Of a stretch of DNA of 47,904 nt, positions 8,786 through 17,966 are shown in pieces. The notes beneath the pieces are model-generated. The model saw only the letters and a program-made list of their open reading frames with translations, made no database searches and had not been told where the DNA came from. This DNA is from an uncultured Pelagibacteraceae bacterium (GTDB taxonomy: Bacteria > Pseudomonadota > Alphaproteobacteria > Pelagibacterales > Pelagibacteraceae). The stretch lies in assembly GCA_902599665.1 (NCBI GenBank), contig CACKGK010000010.1, positions 1 through 47,904 on the forward strand, read 5' to 3'. The position numbers were made by a program, and so were the translations under genes. Numbering within the stretch: the first letter of the stretch is position 1; every line of letters begins with the position of its first letter.

Positions 8786-9265
8786 ATGACAGTACTTAAT
8801 AAAGAACCAGTTAAAAGAGCAAAAGAGGCATTAAAAAAATTTAATAGTGAAATAAAGGTAATTGAATTAGAACAAACCGCAAGAACAGCAAATGATGCTG
8901 CAAATTCATTAAACACTGAGGTTGGTTCAATTGTTAAAAGTTTATTGTTTAGGAATGAGGAAAATTTTTTTCTTTGTTTAGTATCTGGCGATAAAAGATG
9001 TTCTTTAAATAAATTAAAAAAAATTTTTAATAGTAAAGATTTGAGTATGGCATCTCCTGATGAGGTTAAAGATCAAACAGGTTATACTATAGGAGGAGTT
9101 TCACCTGTAGGTCATAAAAATAAATTAGAAATTCTTGTAGATGAATCTTTAAATAGATTTAAAAACTTATATGCCGCTGCTGGACATCCAAACTGTATTT
9201 TTAAAATAGGTTTTGATGAACTACTTAATTTAACTAATGGAGTAGTTAAGGATATTGTAGAATGA
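8786..9265 (+). CDS. YbaK/EbsC-type aminoacyl-tRNA deacylase
   Basis: 159 aa, a single YbaK/ProX domain. Family features include KSLLFRNEENFFLCLVSGDK with the functional Lys, the glycine-rich TGYTIGGVSPVGH loop, and the AAAGHPNCIFKI segment. Relatives hydrolyse mischarged Cys-tRNA(Pro) or Ala-tRNA(Pro). The exact specificity cannot be read here. It overlaps the following permease gene by 4 bases (ATGA), so the two are cotranscribed. Confidence 0.88.
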   Translation: MTVLNKEPVKRAKEALKKFNSEIKVIELEQTARTANDAANSLNTEVGSIVKSLLFRNEENFFLCLVSGDKRCSLNKLKKIFNSKDLSMASPDEVKDQTGYTIGGVSPVGHKNKLEILVDESLNRFKNLYAAAGHPNCIFKIGFDELLNLTNGVVKDIVE

Positions 9266-10155
9266 CTTTACCAAAAACATCTGATTATTTTATATTAGTT
9301 TTGTTATCACTAATTTGGGCTTCAGCTTTTTTCAATATTAAAATTGCAACTTACTCTTATGGTCCAATAACAATAGCGTTCTTAAGAATTTTTTTTGGAA
9401 TGATCCCAGTTTTATTATTGTGTTTTTATAAAAAAATTAAAATTGAAGTTTTTTCAAAAGATTGGAAATGGTTTGCTGCAATTGGAGTCATAAATTTAGT
9501 TATTCCATTTTTTTTAATTGCTTACGGGGTACAAAAAGTCCAAAGTAATTTAGCAGCAATATTAATGTCTACCACTCCTATTAGTGCAACTATTTTAGCT
9601 CATTTGTTTATAGATAAAGAAAAAATTAATTTAGTAAAAATATTAGGAATAATATTAGGATTTTTAGGAATAGTTTATCTTTTTTCTGAAAATCTATTAA
9701 TTAATGATGAAAACTTATTTTCTGCTTTAATGATATTAGTTGGTTCAACATTTTATGTAATTGGTGGAATATTAACTTTAAAAATAAGTCATAAAAAAAA
9801 TGAAAATGTTACTGCCTCAATATTAATTTGGGGAACAATATTCGTTTGTCCGATATCTTTAATTATAGAGCAACCTTGGAATTTAAATCCATCTTTAGAG
9901 TCAACTTTGTCTTTAATATATCTTGGAGTATTTCCTACAGGCATAGCCTGGTTATTGAGATTTATGATATTAAAAAGAAATGGTTTAGTTTTTCAAAGCC
10001 AAGTCGCTTATTTAATACCAATATTCGGGGTAATTCTTGGATATTTATTTCTTAACGAATTAGTGACTTCAAAAATATTAATTTCATTATTTGTTGTTAT
10101 ACTTGGAATATATTTTGTCAAAAAATCAGGAGACAAAAAAATAGAAGGAATTTAA
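9262..10155 (+). CDS. EamA/DMT-family transporter
   Basis: 297 aa with about ten hydrophobic segments and two EamA halves. The first half begins SLIWASAFFNIKIATYSYGP and contains FLRIFFGMIP. The second ends with a GxxLGYLFLNEL-type motif (about 257-266) followed by a last helix and a lysine-rich tail. It is an inner-membrane drug/metabolite transporter of unknown substrate. It is cotranscribed with the YbaK-type gene. Its stop lies 3 bases from the convergent iolG stop. It may mark the left edge of the accessory island. Confidence 0.88.
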   Translation: MTLPKTSDYFILVLLSLIWASAFFNIKIATYSYGPITIAFLRIFFGMIPVLLLCFYKKIKIEVFSKDWKWFAAIGVINLVIPFFLIAYGVQKVQSNLAAILMSTTPISATILAHLFIDKEKINLVKILGIILGFLGIVYLFSENLLINDENLFSALMILVGSTFYVIGGILTLKISHKKNENVTASILIWGTIFVCPISLIIEQPWNLNPSLESTLSLIYLGVFPTGIAWLLRFMILKRNGLVFQSQVAYLIPIFGVILGYLFLNELVTSKILISLFVVILGIYFVKKSGDKKIEGI

Positions 10156-10158
10156 ATT

Positions 10159-11169
10159 TTAATAAATTAATTTTTCAAACCTTTTCGACTTGATAGAGTT
10201 CATTGCTCCATCTGCCAATATAATTGATTTTCTTCCATCTTCAAAAACTGCTCTAGGTTTAATCTTTTTTCTACAAAATTTTGCTAGATCGAACAATTGT
10301 AGTTTAAAAGCCTCCGAATATCTTTCAATAAAGAAGTGAAGAAGAGGTGATTTACTGTTTGTTGAGCTTTTTGAAAAATAATTTATTTCATCATTTCTTT
10401 TATTGTCTGAAACAAGCATTCCTTTATTTCCAAATAATTCAACTCTTTGATCATATCCAAAACTACAATGTCTTGAATTTGTTATAACACATTGAACGCC
10501 TTTTTTGGATTTAAGTATTGTAGTTGCCAATTCATAATCATTAATTTTATTAAAACGTTTATCTGATAAGTTGCTACCCATAGCAAATATTGATTCGAAT
10601 TCATCTTTTCCTAAATAATATCTTGCAAGATCAAAATCGTGAATCATCATATCTTTAAATATCCCACCTGAACTTTTTAGATATTTAAGCGAAGGAGGAG
10701 AAGGATCTCGACTAGTAATTATAATTTTTTCTAAACGTCCAATTTTTTGTTTTAAATGTTGTTTTAATGAATGGTGTCCAAAGTCATACCTTCTATTGAA
10801 TCCGATTTGCACTTTTGGTTTAAGTCTTTTTATTCTTTTTAGACAAGAATTTATTTTTTTTATATTTAGATCTAAAGGTTTTTCACAAAAAATAATTTTA
10901 TTTTTTTTTACGCCTTGCTCAATAAATTTTAAATGAGTAGGTGTGCTTGACGCAATAAATATACAGTCAATATCTTTATCATTGAAAGCCAGATCAGGCT
11001 TATTTATTGAAGCAACATTATATTTATTAGAGATTTTTTTTAATAAATCTTTGTTAAGGTCAAAGACATATTTTAACTCAAATTCTCTATTTTCAATTAA
11101 ATTTTTTGCATGCATTTGGCCAATTCTGCCAAGACCAAGCAAAGCAACTTTTATTTTATTTTTATCCAC
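10159..11169 (-). CDS. iolG: Inositol 2-dehydrogenase-like oxidoreductase (Gfo/Idh/MocA)
   Basis: 336 aa. NAD-binding GLGRIGQMHAKN is at 11-22 and the catalytic Lys97 in CEKPLD matches B. subtilis IolG Lys97. Asp173 and His177 in KDMMIHDFD match the IolG proton-relay pair. The stretch NSRHCSFGYDQRVELFG is a close IolG signature. It oxidises myo-inositol to scyllo-inosose with NAD. Its start overlaps the preceding Gfo gene by 19 bases, and iolE is divergent just beyond, supporting an inositol role. Scyllo- or chiro-inositol specificity is possible. Confidence 0.82.
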   Translation of the reverse strand: MDKNKIKVALLGLGRIGQMHAKNLIENREFELKYVFDLNKDLLKKISNKYNVASINKPDLAFNDKDIDCIFIASSTPTHLKFIEQGVKKNKIIFCEKPLDLNIKKINSCLKRIKRLKPKVQIGFNRRYDFGHHSLKQHLKQKIGRLEKIIITSRDPSPPSLKYLKSSGGIFKDMMIHDFDLARYYLGKDEFESIFAMGSNLSDKRFNKINDYELATTILKSKKGVQCVITNSRHCSFGYDQRVELFGNKGMLVSDNKRNDEINYFSKSSTNSKSPLLHFFIERYSEAFKLQLFDLAKFCRKKIKPRAVFEDGRKSIILADGAMNSIKSKRFEKLIY

Positions 11170-12296
11170 GCTTTTCTTTTATTTGAAATTTTACACGCTT
11201 CAATAAACTTTGCGGTTTCAAGTCCTTCATGTTCATTTGGAAAAAACCACCTTTTTTTTGCTCTAGTTCTTAATGATGCTGCAAATTCTTTATAAATATT
11301 TGCAAAAGCATCCAAATAACCCTCTGGATGACCAAATTTAATTCTTGAAAAGTTTTTAGATAGTTCTGCATTAAAAAAACCTCTTTCTAAAAATTTTACA
11401 GCACCTTTTAATGGATTAAATTTAAGATAGCCTGGATCATTTTGAACCCATTCTATGCTGCCTTTTGTGCCAAATATTCTAAACCTTAAACCATAAACAC
11501 CACCTCTTGCCATAACACTTGTCCAAAGTATCCCTTTTGCATTGTTATTAAAGTTAATCATTACTTGAGCATTGTTATCCATTTTAACAGTTTTTGAAAC
11601 TTGTTTGATATCAGCAAACACATTTCTACCTTTTAATCCAGAAACATAGCATGCTATGTGATAAGCGTGAGATCCAATCTCATTTAAAACTGCTGAGGTC
11701 CCAACTATTTTTTTATTTATTTTCCATTTTAATATTTTATTTGCATTTTTTTTGTCAACTATTTTTCCATCAGTCCAGTCTTGAACATACTCCACATTAA
11801 CATATTCAACTTTTCCTATTTTCCCTTTTTCAACTAATACCTTTGCTTCTCTAACCATAGGATATGCTGAATAATTATGAGTTAAAGCATATTTTATATT
11901 TTTATTTGATTTAATTTTTTTAAAAAGTTTTCTTGCTTGTGATAGATCACCTGCAAATGGCTTGTCAGATATTATATGAATATTTTTGTCTATAAATTTT
12001 TCTGCAATAATTTGGTGACTAGAAGGCGGAGTCATAATCGCCACGACCTCAATACCATCAGGTCTTAGAGCCTCTTTATCAGCCATTTCTGGATAATTTG
12101 AGTAACATCTATCTTTATCAATTCCTATTTTTTTTCCGAAAGTCTTTGAAATATTTGAATTTCTTGAAAAAACTCCTGAGACAATTTCATATTCGTCATC
12201 AAATCTTGAGGAAATTCTATGGACATGTCCTATCCATGATTTTGGACCACCACCAACAATGCCTAATTTGATTTTTTTACCTTTAATTAATCTCAT
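11151..12296 (-). CDS. Gfo/Idh/MocA-family oxidoreductase
   Basis: 381 aa from the ATG at 12296. A longer frame begins at 12476, but its first 60 residues run antisense to iolE and look unrelated. NAD-binding GIVGGGPKSWIGHVHRI follows the start, and the catalytic region reads ISDKPFAGD, with Asp replacing the usual Glu before Lys-Pro. The C-terminal GFO_IDH_MocA_C2-like part includes NEIGSHAYHIACYVSGLKG. Similar proteins oxidise inositols or sugar derivatives. It is cotranscribed with iolG by a 19-base overlap. Only 29 bases separate its start codon from divergent iolE. Confidence 0.85.
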   Translation of the reverse strand: MRLIKGKKIKLGIVGGGPKSWIGHVHRISSRFDDEYEIVSGVFSRNSNISKTFGKKIGIDKDRCYSNYPEMADKEALRPDGIEVVAIMTPPSSHQIIAEKFIDKNIHIISDKPFAGDLSQARKLFKKIKSNKNIKYALTHNYSAYPMVREAKVLVEKGKIGKVEYVNVEYVQDWTDGKIVDKKNANKILKWKINKKIVGTSAVLNEIGSHAYHIACYVSGLKGRNVFADIKQVSKTVKMDNNAQVMINFNNNAKGILWTSVMARGGVYGLRFRIFGTKGSIEWVQNDPGYLKFNPLKGAVKFLERGFFNAELSKNFSRIKFGHPEGYLDAFANIYKEFAASLRTRAKKRWFFPNEHEGLETAKFIEACKISNKRKAWIKIK

Positions 12297-12325
12297 GATC
12301 AAATATCTTAGCAAAAATAAATAAT

Positions 12326-13228
12326 ATGTCAGTAAAATTAGGGATAGCACCGATAGCGTGGAGCAATGATGACATGCCTGAACTAGGCGGAGATACTCCT
12401 CTAGAACAATGTCTATCGGAGGCAAGTCAGGCTGGATATATAGGTATAGAGTCAGGTGGAAAATTTCCAAAAACATCCAAGGAATTATTACCTAAACTAG
12501 AAAAGTATAATTTAAAATTATGTTCTGGATGGTATAGTGGAAATCTTAGAAAAAATTCTGTTGAAGAAGAAAAAAAATTAATTCAAAATCAACTTCAGTT
12601 ATTTAAAGATTGTGATGCTCCATGTATTGTATTCGCTGAAGTTTTTGAATCAATACAAGGCGATCCATCAAAAAAACTCTCTAGTAGACCAAAAATGTCT
12701 AATGATGAATGGAGAGATTATTGCACAAAAATATCTGAGCTTGCTAAATTCCTTGAAGATGAAGGTATGCCTTTAGCATATCATCATCATATGGGTACAG
12801 TAATAGAAACAGAGGAAGAAACTATTAGATTGCTAGAAAATACAAACGACAGTGTAAAATTAACTTTAGATACTGGTCATATGTTATTTGCACAAGGAAA
12901 TTCTATTAACATTATCAATAAATTTAAAGATAGAGTAATCCATATTCACTGCAAAGATATTAGAAAAGAAGTATTAAAAAAGGCCCTTTCTAAAGATTTA
13001 AGTTTTAGAGATGCTTTTTTAGAGGGTGCTTTTACTGTGCCTGGCGATGGATGTATCGATTATAAATCTCTGTTTGATATTTTAAAAAAAAATAATTATC
13101 AGGGTTGGTTAGTTGTAGAGGCTGAGCAAGATCCAAAAAAAGCAAATCCACTTGAGTATGCAATTATGGGTTATAAATATATTACTGATACTTTAAAGAA
13201 ATCAAATTTACAGATTAATAAACTATAA
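12326..13228 (+). CDS. iolE: Inosose dehydratase IolE (xylose isomerase-like TIM barrel)
   Basis: 300 aa, the usual IolE length. The N-terminus KLGIAPIAWSNDDMPELGGD and the LCSGWYSGNL segment are strong IolE signatures. Metal-binding residues of the AP-endonuclease-2 fold are visible in HHHMGTVIE, LDTGHM, HIHCKD and VVEAEQDP. It dehydrates scyllo-inosose to the trihydroxycyclohexanedione that IolD opens, and iolD is encoded at 24905. Its stop overlaps the convergent hydroxyacid dehydrogenase stop by 6 bases. Confidence 0.9.
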   Translation: MSVKLGIAPIAWSNDDMPELGGDTPLEQCLSEASQAGYIGIESGGKFPKTSKELLPKLEKYNLKLCSGWYSGNLRKNSVEEEKKLIQNQLQLFKDCDAPCIVFAEVFESIQGDPSKKLSSRPKMSNDEWRDYCTKISELAKFLEDEGMPLAYHHHMGTVIETEEETIRLLENTNDSVKLTLDTGHMLFAQGNSINIINKFKDRVIHIHCKDIRKEVLKKALSKDLSFRDAFLEGAFTVPGDGCIDYKSLFDILKKNNYQGWLVVEAEQDPKKANPLEYAIMGYKYITDTLKKSNLQINKL

Positions 13229-14191
13229 TTTTACTTTTTTAGTACCTTCAAGTTTGCCATCAAAATAATCAAAAATATTTTGTATAGTTTCTTTTGCCAT
13301 TCTAGTCATGCACTCCTCAGTAAACGCTGCAGCATGTGGGCTAAGGAAAACTTTGTCATTTTTTAAGAGTGGATTATCAGCATCTGGAGGTTCTACTTCA
13401 AATACGTCTATACCTGCTCCAAAAATTAAATCCTCCTTCAAAGCTCTATCTAAGTCTTTCTCATTTATAATTCCACCTCTTGCAGCATTTATGATGATGC
13501 AATTTTTTTTCATGGTTTTAAGAAGTCCATAATTTATGATATTTTTAGTTTTATCAGTTAAAGGTATATGGAGTGACACAGCATCCATATCTTTTATAGT
13601 TTCAAATAAATCTTCAACTTTGTTTCCACCCATTTTGCTTATTGTTTCTGCATCTACAAATGGATCATAAACAAATACATTCATTTCAAATCCTAAACAT
13701 CTTTTAATCAATGCTTTTCCAATTCTTCCAAAACCCGCTATTAGAATATTTTTGTTCCAAATCTCAATAGTTTTTGGAAGCTTATTTCTTTCAGTAAATT
13801 TTCCACTTTTGACTGATTGATCATACATATCTTTTCTTTTTGATATGCTTAGAAGCATGAAAAGAACGTGTTCTGCAACTGCTACAGCATTTGCTGTTGC
13901 AGTTATCGCTACATCGATATTTCTTTTTTTACAGCTATCTAAATCAATATTGTCGTAACCAACCCCATGTCTAGAAATTATTTTAAGTTTTTTTGCATTT
14001 TCTATTACTTCTGCAGGTAAAATTGACGTTCTTAAAGACACTGCATCAGCATCTACAATCTTTTGTTTGACGTTTTCAATGCTTAAATCTTCAACTATCT
14101 CGTAATTATAGTTACTATTACTTTTTAATAATTCCACACCTTTTTCGTGAATAGGTTGGACAATTAGAATTTTTTTCATTTTATTTAACAC
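13223..14191 (-). CDS. D-isomer 2-hydroxyacid dehydrogenase (SerA-like)
   Basis: 322 aa from a GTG at 14191, or 318 aa from an ATG at 14179 that gives MKKILIVQP. The ATG is the likelier start, because the family begins at that strand. SRHGVGYDNIDL, the NAD fold GFGRIGKA, the catalytic Arg in NAARGGIINE, Glu in FEVEPP and His in SPHAAA are all present. It lacks the C-terminal ACT/ASB regulatory domain of many SerA proteins. It probably reduces a 2-keto acid to a D-2-hydroxyacid or does the reverse. Its substrate is unknown. Confidence 0.88.
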   Translation of the reverse strand: MLNKMKKILIVQPIHEKGVELLKSNSNYNYEIVEDLSIENVKQKIVDADAVSLRTSILPAEVIENAKKLKIISRHGVGYDNIDLDSCKKRNIDVAITATANAVAVAEHVLFMLLSISKRKDMYDQSVKSGKFTERNKLPKTIEIWNKNILIAGFGRIGKALIKRCLGFEMNVFVYDPFVDAETISKMGGNKVEDLFETIKDMDAVSLHIPLTDKTKNIINYGLLKTMKKNCIIINAARGGIINEKDLDRALKEDLIFGAGIDVFEVEPPDADNPLLKNDKVFLSPHAAAFTEECMTRMAKETIQNIFDYFDGKLEGTKKVKL

Positions 14192-14333
14192 ATTAAAAAT
14201 TTTTTCTTTAAAATACTTATTTAAAATTTAATCAATTTATTTTAATTAGATTATATTTATTATATTTTAAAAATTTTTAGTCATAAATTACTAAATATAA
14301 TAATACTATAAATAAGAATAAAAATTAATACTA

Positions 14334-15515
14334 ATGAATTCATTTGTTGATAAAAATAATTCTGAAAACTTAAGATATTGCAAAAAATGCGTTATGCCGT
14401 TTACAAAACCTGATCTAGAATTTTTTGATGATGAAATTTGCTCAGCATGTCATTTTTTTGAAAAAAGAAAAGAAATAGACTGGAAAAAAAGAGAAGAAAG
14501 ATTTCATGAAATTTTAAAAAAAAATAAAAACCCCTCAAGTCCATATGATTGTGTTGTACCATGTAGTGGTGGCAAAGATAGCACTTATCAAACATTAAAA
14601 ATTTTAGAATTAGGTTATAAACCGTTGTGTGTTAATGCATCTACAGATAAATTATCAGATTTAGGAAGATACAACATCGAGAATCTTAAAAAACTTGGTG
14701 TTGATTTTATAGAAGTATCTACTAATCCAAATATTCGACGAAGAATTAATAAATTTACACTTGAAACAGTTGGAGATATTTCTTGGGCAGAACATATAAC
14801 TATTTTTACAATCCCAGTCAGAATGGCTATACAATTTAAAATTCCTTTAATTGTTTGGGGTGAAAATCCACAAAACGAAAATGGAGGACCGCTTTATAAG
14901 GAAGATAATCATATTCTTGATAGATCATGGTTAGAGGAATTTGGAGGTTTGCTTGGTTTGAGGTCTACAGATATTACAGATCTAATGTCTATAGATATCA
15001 ATGATTTGTATCTTTACACTTATCCGACTAATGAAGAAATCAAGAATAATAAATCGACAGGAATTTTTTTAGGTCATTTTTTTCCATGGGATGGAGAAGA
15101 CAACGCAAAAATAGCTATTAAAAATGGTTTCAAGACCTATTACAAAAATGTCGAAGGATCTATTGTAAATTATGAAAATTTAGATAATGCACAAATGAGA
15201 ATTCATGATTATTTCAAATTTCTAAAATTTGGATATGACAGAGTGACAGATTGGTGTTGCTGGAAAATAAGAAGAGGTAGATTAACTAGAGACAAAGCAA
15301 AAGAATTTGTAATCAAATATGGTGGAAAATATCCAATTAATTACCTTGGATATGAGTTATCAGAAATATTAAAAGAGATAAATTGTTCATTGGATGAGTT
15401 TAATTTAATTTGTGATAAGTTTACAAATAAAAAACTTTTTAAGTGTAATAATAATGGTGAATTAATAAAAGATGAAAATCAAAATTTAATTTTAAAAAAT
15501 TCTAAATTTGTTTAA
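14334..15515 (+). CDS. wbpG: N-acetyl sugar amidotransferase (WbpG/PseA type)
   Basis: 393 aa. A zinc-ribbon-like pair CKKC (16-19) and CSAC (36-39) is followed by the PP-loop ATPase motif SGGKDS at 78-83, giving the layout of the WbpG/PseA/LegG family. These enzymes adenylate an N-acetyl group of a nucleotide sugar and convert it to an acetamidino group using ammonia. The next two genes are HisH- and HisF-like, which in P. aeruginosa accompany WbpG as the ammonia source. A 142-bp AT-rich spacer precedes the gene, with a TATAAT at 14296-14301 but no clear -35. Confidence 0.88.
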   Translation: MNSFVDKNNSENLRYCKKCVMPFTKPDLEFFDDEICSACHFFEKRKEIDWKKREERFHEILKKNKNPSSPYDCVVPCSGGKDSTYQTLKILELGYKPLCVNASTDKLSDLGRYNIENLKKLGVDFIEVSTNPNIRRRINKFTLETVGDISWAEHITIFTIPVRMAIQFKIPLIVWGENPQNENGGPLYKEDNHILDRSWLEEFGGLLGLRSTDITDLMSIDINDLYLYTYPTNEEIKNNKSTGIFLGHFFPWDGEDNAKIAIKNGFKTYYKNVEGSIVNYENLDNAQMRIHDYFKFLKFGYDRVTDWCCWKIRRGRLTRDKAKEFVIKYGGKYPINYLGYELSEILKEINCSLDEFNLICDKFTNKKLFKCNNNGELIKDENQNLILKNSKFV

Positions 15516-16126
15516 TGAGTAGAATTGTAATTGTAGACTACAGTTGTGGAAATATTGACTCTGTGCAAAGCGCCGTAAATTATCATGGACAAACAAGCGT
15601 AATAACAAAAGATTCTGAAGTTATTAAAAATGCTGAAAAAATTATATTACCAGGTCAAGGATCGTTTAAAACAGGAGTTAAAAATTTAAAAAAATATGGT
15701 CTTTTTGATCTGTTAAAAACCAAAATTCTTGAGGATAAGGTTCCTATTTTAGGCATTTGCTTAGGAATGCAAATTTTTGCAACTGTTGGTTTTGAAGACG
15801 GACAAGAGAATGGTCTAAATTTAATTCCTGGTACAGTAAATAAAATGCTAACCAAAGAGCTCAAATTACCTCATATTGGATGGAATCAAATAAAAAAAAA
15901 AAAAGAAGATACATTGTTTCACAATATTGAAGAAGAAACAGATTTTTATTTTGTACATAGTTTTAGTTATATTTGTGATAATGAAAATGATATTCTAACA
16001 ACTACAAAATATCAAAACACTTTTGTTTCTGCAATTTCTAGAGAAAATATTTTTGGTTTGCAATTTCATCCTGAAAAAAGCCTGGCACCAGGATTACAAA
16101 TTATAAAGAATTTTATCAATATTTAA
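15515..16126 (+). CDS. hisH: HisH-like glutamine amidotransferase for amidino-sugar synthesis
   Basis: 203 aa, class I glutaminase. The triad is intact: Cys82 in GICLGMQ, with His185 and Glu187 in QFHPEKS. It starts within the stop of the amidotransferase gene (TAATG) and its own stop overlaps the HisF-like gene the same way, so the three are translationally coupled. With no his genes nearby and a sugar amidotransferase upstream, its ammonia probably goes to sugar amidination. The symbol reflects family, not a histidine role. Confidence 0.88.
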   Translation: MSRIVIVDYSCGNIDSVQSAVNYHGQTSVITKDSEVIKNAEKIILPGQGSFKTGVKNLKKYGLFDLLKTKILEDKVPILGICLGMQIFATVGFEDGQENGLNLIPGTVNKMLTKELKLPHIGWNQIKKKKEDTLFHNIEEETDFYFVHSFSYICDNENDILTTTKYQNTFVSAISRENIFGLQFHPEKSLAPGLQIIKNFINI

Positions 16127-16884
16127 TGCTTAAAATAAGAATTATACCTTCATTATTATTTAATGGATCAAACTTAGTAAAAGGAAAAAAATTTAATAGT
16201 TGGAGAACAGTTGGGTCAGTATTTCAAAATATAAAACTTTACAGTCTTAGAAATGTAGATGAATTAATCTTTTTAGATATTGAGGCATATAAAAATAAAA
16301 CTATTGATTTTAATTTGATTGATGACTTTGCTGACGAATGTTTTATGCCTTTAACAGTTGGTGGAGGTATTAGAAATATTCAAGATATAGAAGAAACGCT
16401 AAGAAGAGGTGCTGACAAGGTTTCCATTAACAGTGGAGCATTTCATAATCACAACTTAATTGGTGATGCAGTAAAATATTTTGGAAGTCAGTGTATAATT
16501 TTGTCTGTTGATTATAAAATTGATGAAAAAGGTAATAAAAGAATTTTTTTAAATTCTGAAAAAAAATTATCTAATATCGATTTATTTGAATACATAGACA
16601 AAATCGAAGCATATAAACCCGGAGAAATTTTACTTACATCAGTCGACCATGATGGAATGATGAAAGGATTCGATATTGATACAATCAAAAAAATAAATAA
16701 ATTATCAAGTACCTCAATAATTGCATCGGGAGGTGCAGGATCTGTAGAAGATATTTATAAAGTAATTAAAGACGCGAATGTAAAAGCTGTTGCAGCTTCA
16801 AGTATTTTCCATTTCACAGAAATTACTCCTCATAATGTTAAAAATTATCTTAGTTCAAAAGGTATCAAAGTAAGAAAAAATTAA
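16126..16884 (+). CDS. hisF: HisF-like protein, first catalytic Asp lost
   Basis: 252 aa (beta/alpha)8 barrel. VGGGIRNI, GADKVSINSGA, GEILLTSVDHDGM and IIASGGAGS are typical HisF motifs. The N-terminus aligns without gaps to HisF, but the essential Asp11 is Leu11 (RIIPSLLFNG). The second catalytic Asp is kept (Asp129 in SVDYK). Loss of Asp11 argues against imidazole glycerol phosphate synthesis and fits an ammonia-channel partner for HisH and the sugar amidotransferase. Its stop overlaps the convergent propeller gene by 4 bases. Confidence 0.88.
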   Translation: MLKIRIIPSLLFNGSNLVKGKKFNSWRTVGSVFQNIKLYSLRNVDELIFLDIEAYKNKTIDFNLIDDFADECFMPLTVGGGIRNIQDIEETLRRGADKVSINSGAFHNHNLIGDAVKYFGSQCIILSVDYKIDEKGNKRIFLNSEKKLSNIDLFEYIDKIEAYKPGEILLTSVDHDGMMKGFDIDTIKKINKLSSTSIIASGGAGSVEDIYKVIKDANVKAVAASSIFHFTEITPHNVKNYLSSKGIKVRKN

Positions 16885-17966
16885 TAATCATTAAATTTTA
16901 AAATAATGAATTCATCATTATGTGTATTAGCAATATATAATCTATTATCATTATAAATTAGATCGAACGGGCTATGCAGCCTTAAGTCGATTTGAGAAGT
17001 AGAATAACTTTTTATTTTAGTTAACGATTTGTTATAATTATAACGAGTATAATTATTTTCAACAATTTTAAATTTTAAATTCCAATTATAATCAAAAGCA
17101 AAAATAGAATGTGTTCCTACATCACTTACAAATATTAATTTATCACTAAAAGTAATCCCTACAATAGTTTTAAAAATTTCCTCTAAATTATTTATTCGTT
17201 CTAAGAAATCATTATTTACTTTATTGATGACATTATAATTTTTATCTAAAATAATAACTTCATTATTCCCAGTATCTACAACATAGTAATTTTTATTGTT
17301 ATGTCTAATCATATGAGGCTTTTTGAACTTATGATTACTTATTTCAGAAACTTTTTTTCCACTATTTAAATTATCTAAATTAAAAATAAATATATCTCCT
17401 CGAAGCTCTTCACCACCTCCATAATCTGCAACTAATAAATTTTTTTTATCTATATCTAAATATGAATGTGAAACGCCTTTAAAACCACCAAATGTTTTTA
17501 TGTCATCTTCATTACAATTACCTTGGCAATTTTTTGGAACAAATGTAAAGCCTCTATTATTACCCCCTTCATTTGGAACATATTGAGATATGTACATATT
17601 TCCCTTATTATCAAAATCTACAGAATGAACATTTGGCATTTTACCAACTATATTATTATTGTTCTCAAAAATTATTTGATCATCAGAATTTTCAAATAAT
17701 TCCTCAAAATTGCCAAAAAAATTCATAAAACTTAAATAATTACCTTCTAAGTCAAGTTTAACAATTCTGTTGTGAAAAGTACTGCTGGCGTAAATATTAT
17801 TTTCATAAATATTTAAACCAAAAATTTGAGATATCTTTTTTTTATATATTTTAAAGTTTAACTCATAATTACTTTTTTGATTAAAATAATTTTTAGCAAA
17901 AAATAAGATTAAAAGTAATATTAATAATGATATTATAAATTTTTTTTTAGTAAAAAATTTTATCAT
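16881..17966 (-). CDS. Membrane-anchored beta-propeller (NHL-like) protein
   Basis: 361 aa. A lysine-rich N-terminus precedes a single hydrophobic helix (about 9-24, IISLLILLLILFF), so the rest should be periplasmic, anchored by an uncleaved signal. The body has repeated YVVDTGNNEVIILD, LIFVSDVGTHSIFAFD and LYIANTHNDEFIILK units, which look like NHL/six-bladed propeller blades, with HSVDFDNKGNMYIS and GVSHSYLDIDKKNLLVAD between. No catalytic signature was found. It is the last gene of a four-gene operon and overlaps the PhyH gene by one base. Confidence 0.7.
   Translation of the reverse strand: MIKFFTKKKFIISLLILLLILFFAKNYFNQKSNYELNFKIYKKKISQIFGLNIYENNIYASSTFHNRIVKLDLEGNYLSFMNFFGNFEELFENSDDQIIFENNNNIVGKMPNVHSVDFDNKGNMYISQYVPNEGGNNRGFTFVPKNCQGNCNEDDIKTFGGFKGVSHSYLDIDKKNLLVADYGGGEELRGDIFIFNLDNLNSGKKVSEISNHKFKKPHMIRHNNKNYYVVDTGNNEVIILDKNYNVINKVNNDFLERINNLEEIFKTIVGITFSDKLIFVSDVGTHSIFAFDYNWNLKFKIVENNYTRYNYNKSLTKIKSYSTSQIDLRLHSPFDLIYNDNRLYIANTHNDEFIILKFNDY

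Noticed and set aside
12297..12476. Sixty-residue N-terminal extension of the Gfo/Idh/MocA gene at 11151
   Set aside because: It would be antisense to iolE, and the NAD-binding strand starts just after the ATG at 12296.
15515..16884. HisH and HisF as histidine biosynthesis genes
   Set aside because: Asp11 of HisF is Leu, no other his gene is near, and both are coupled to a WbpG-type amidotransferase.
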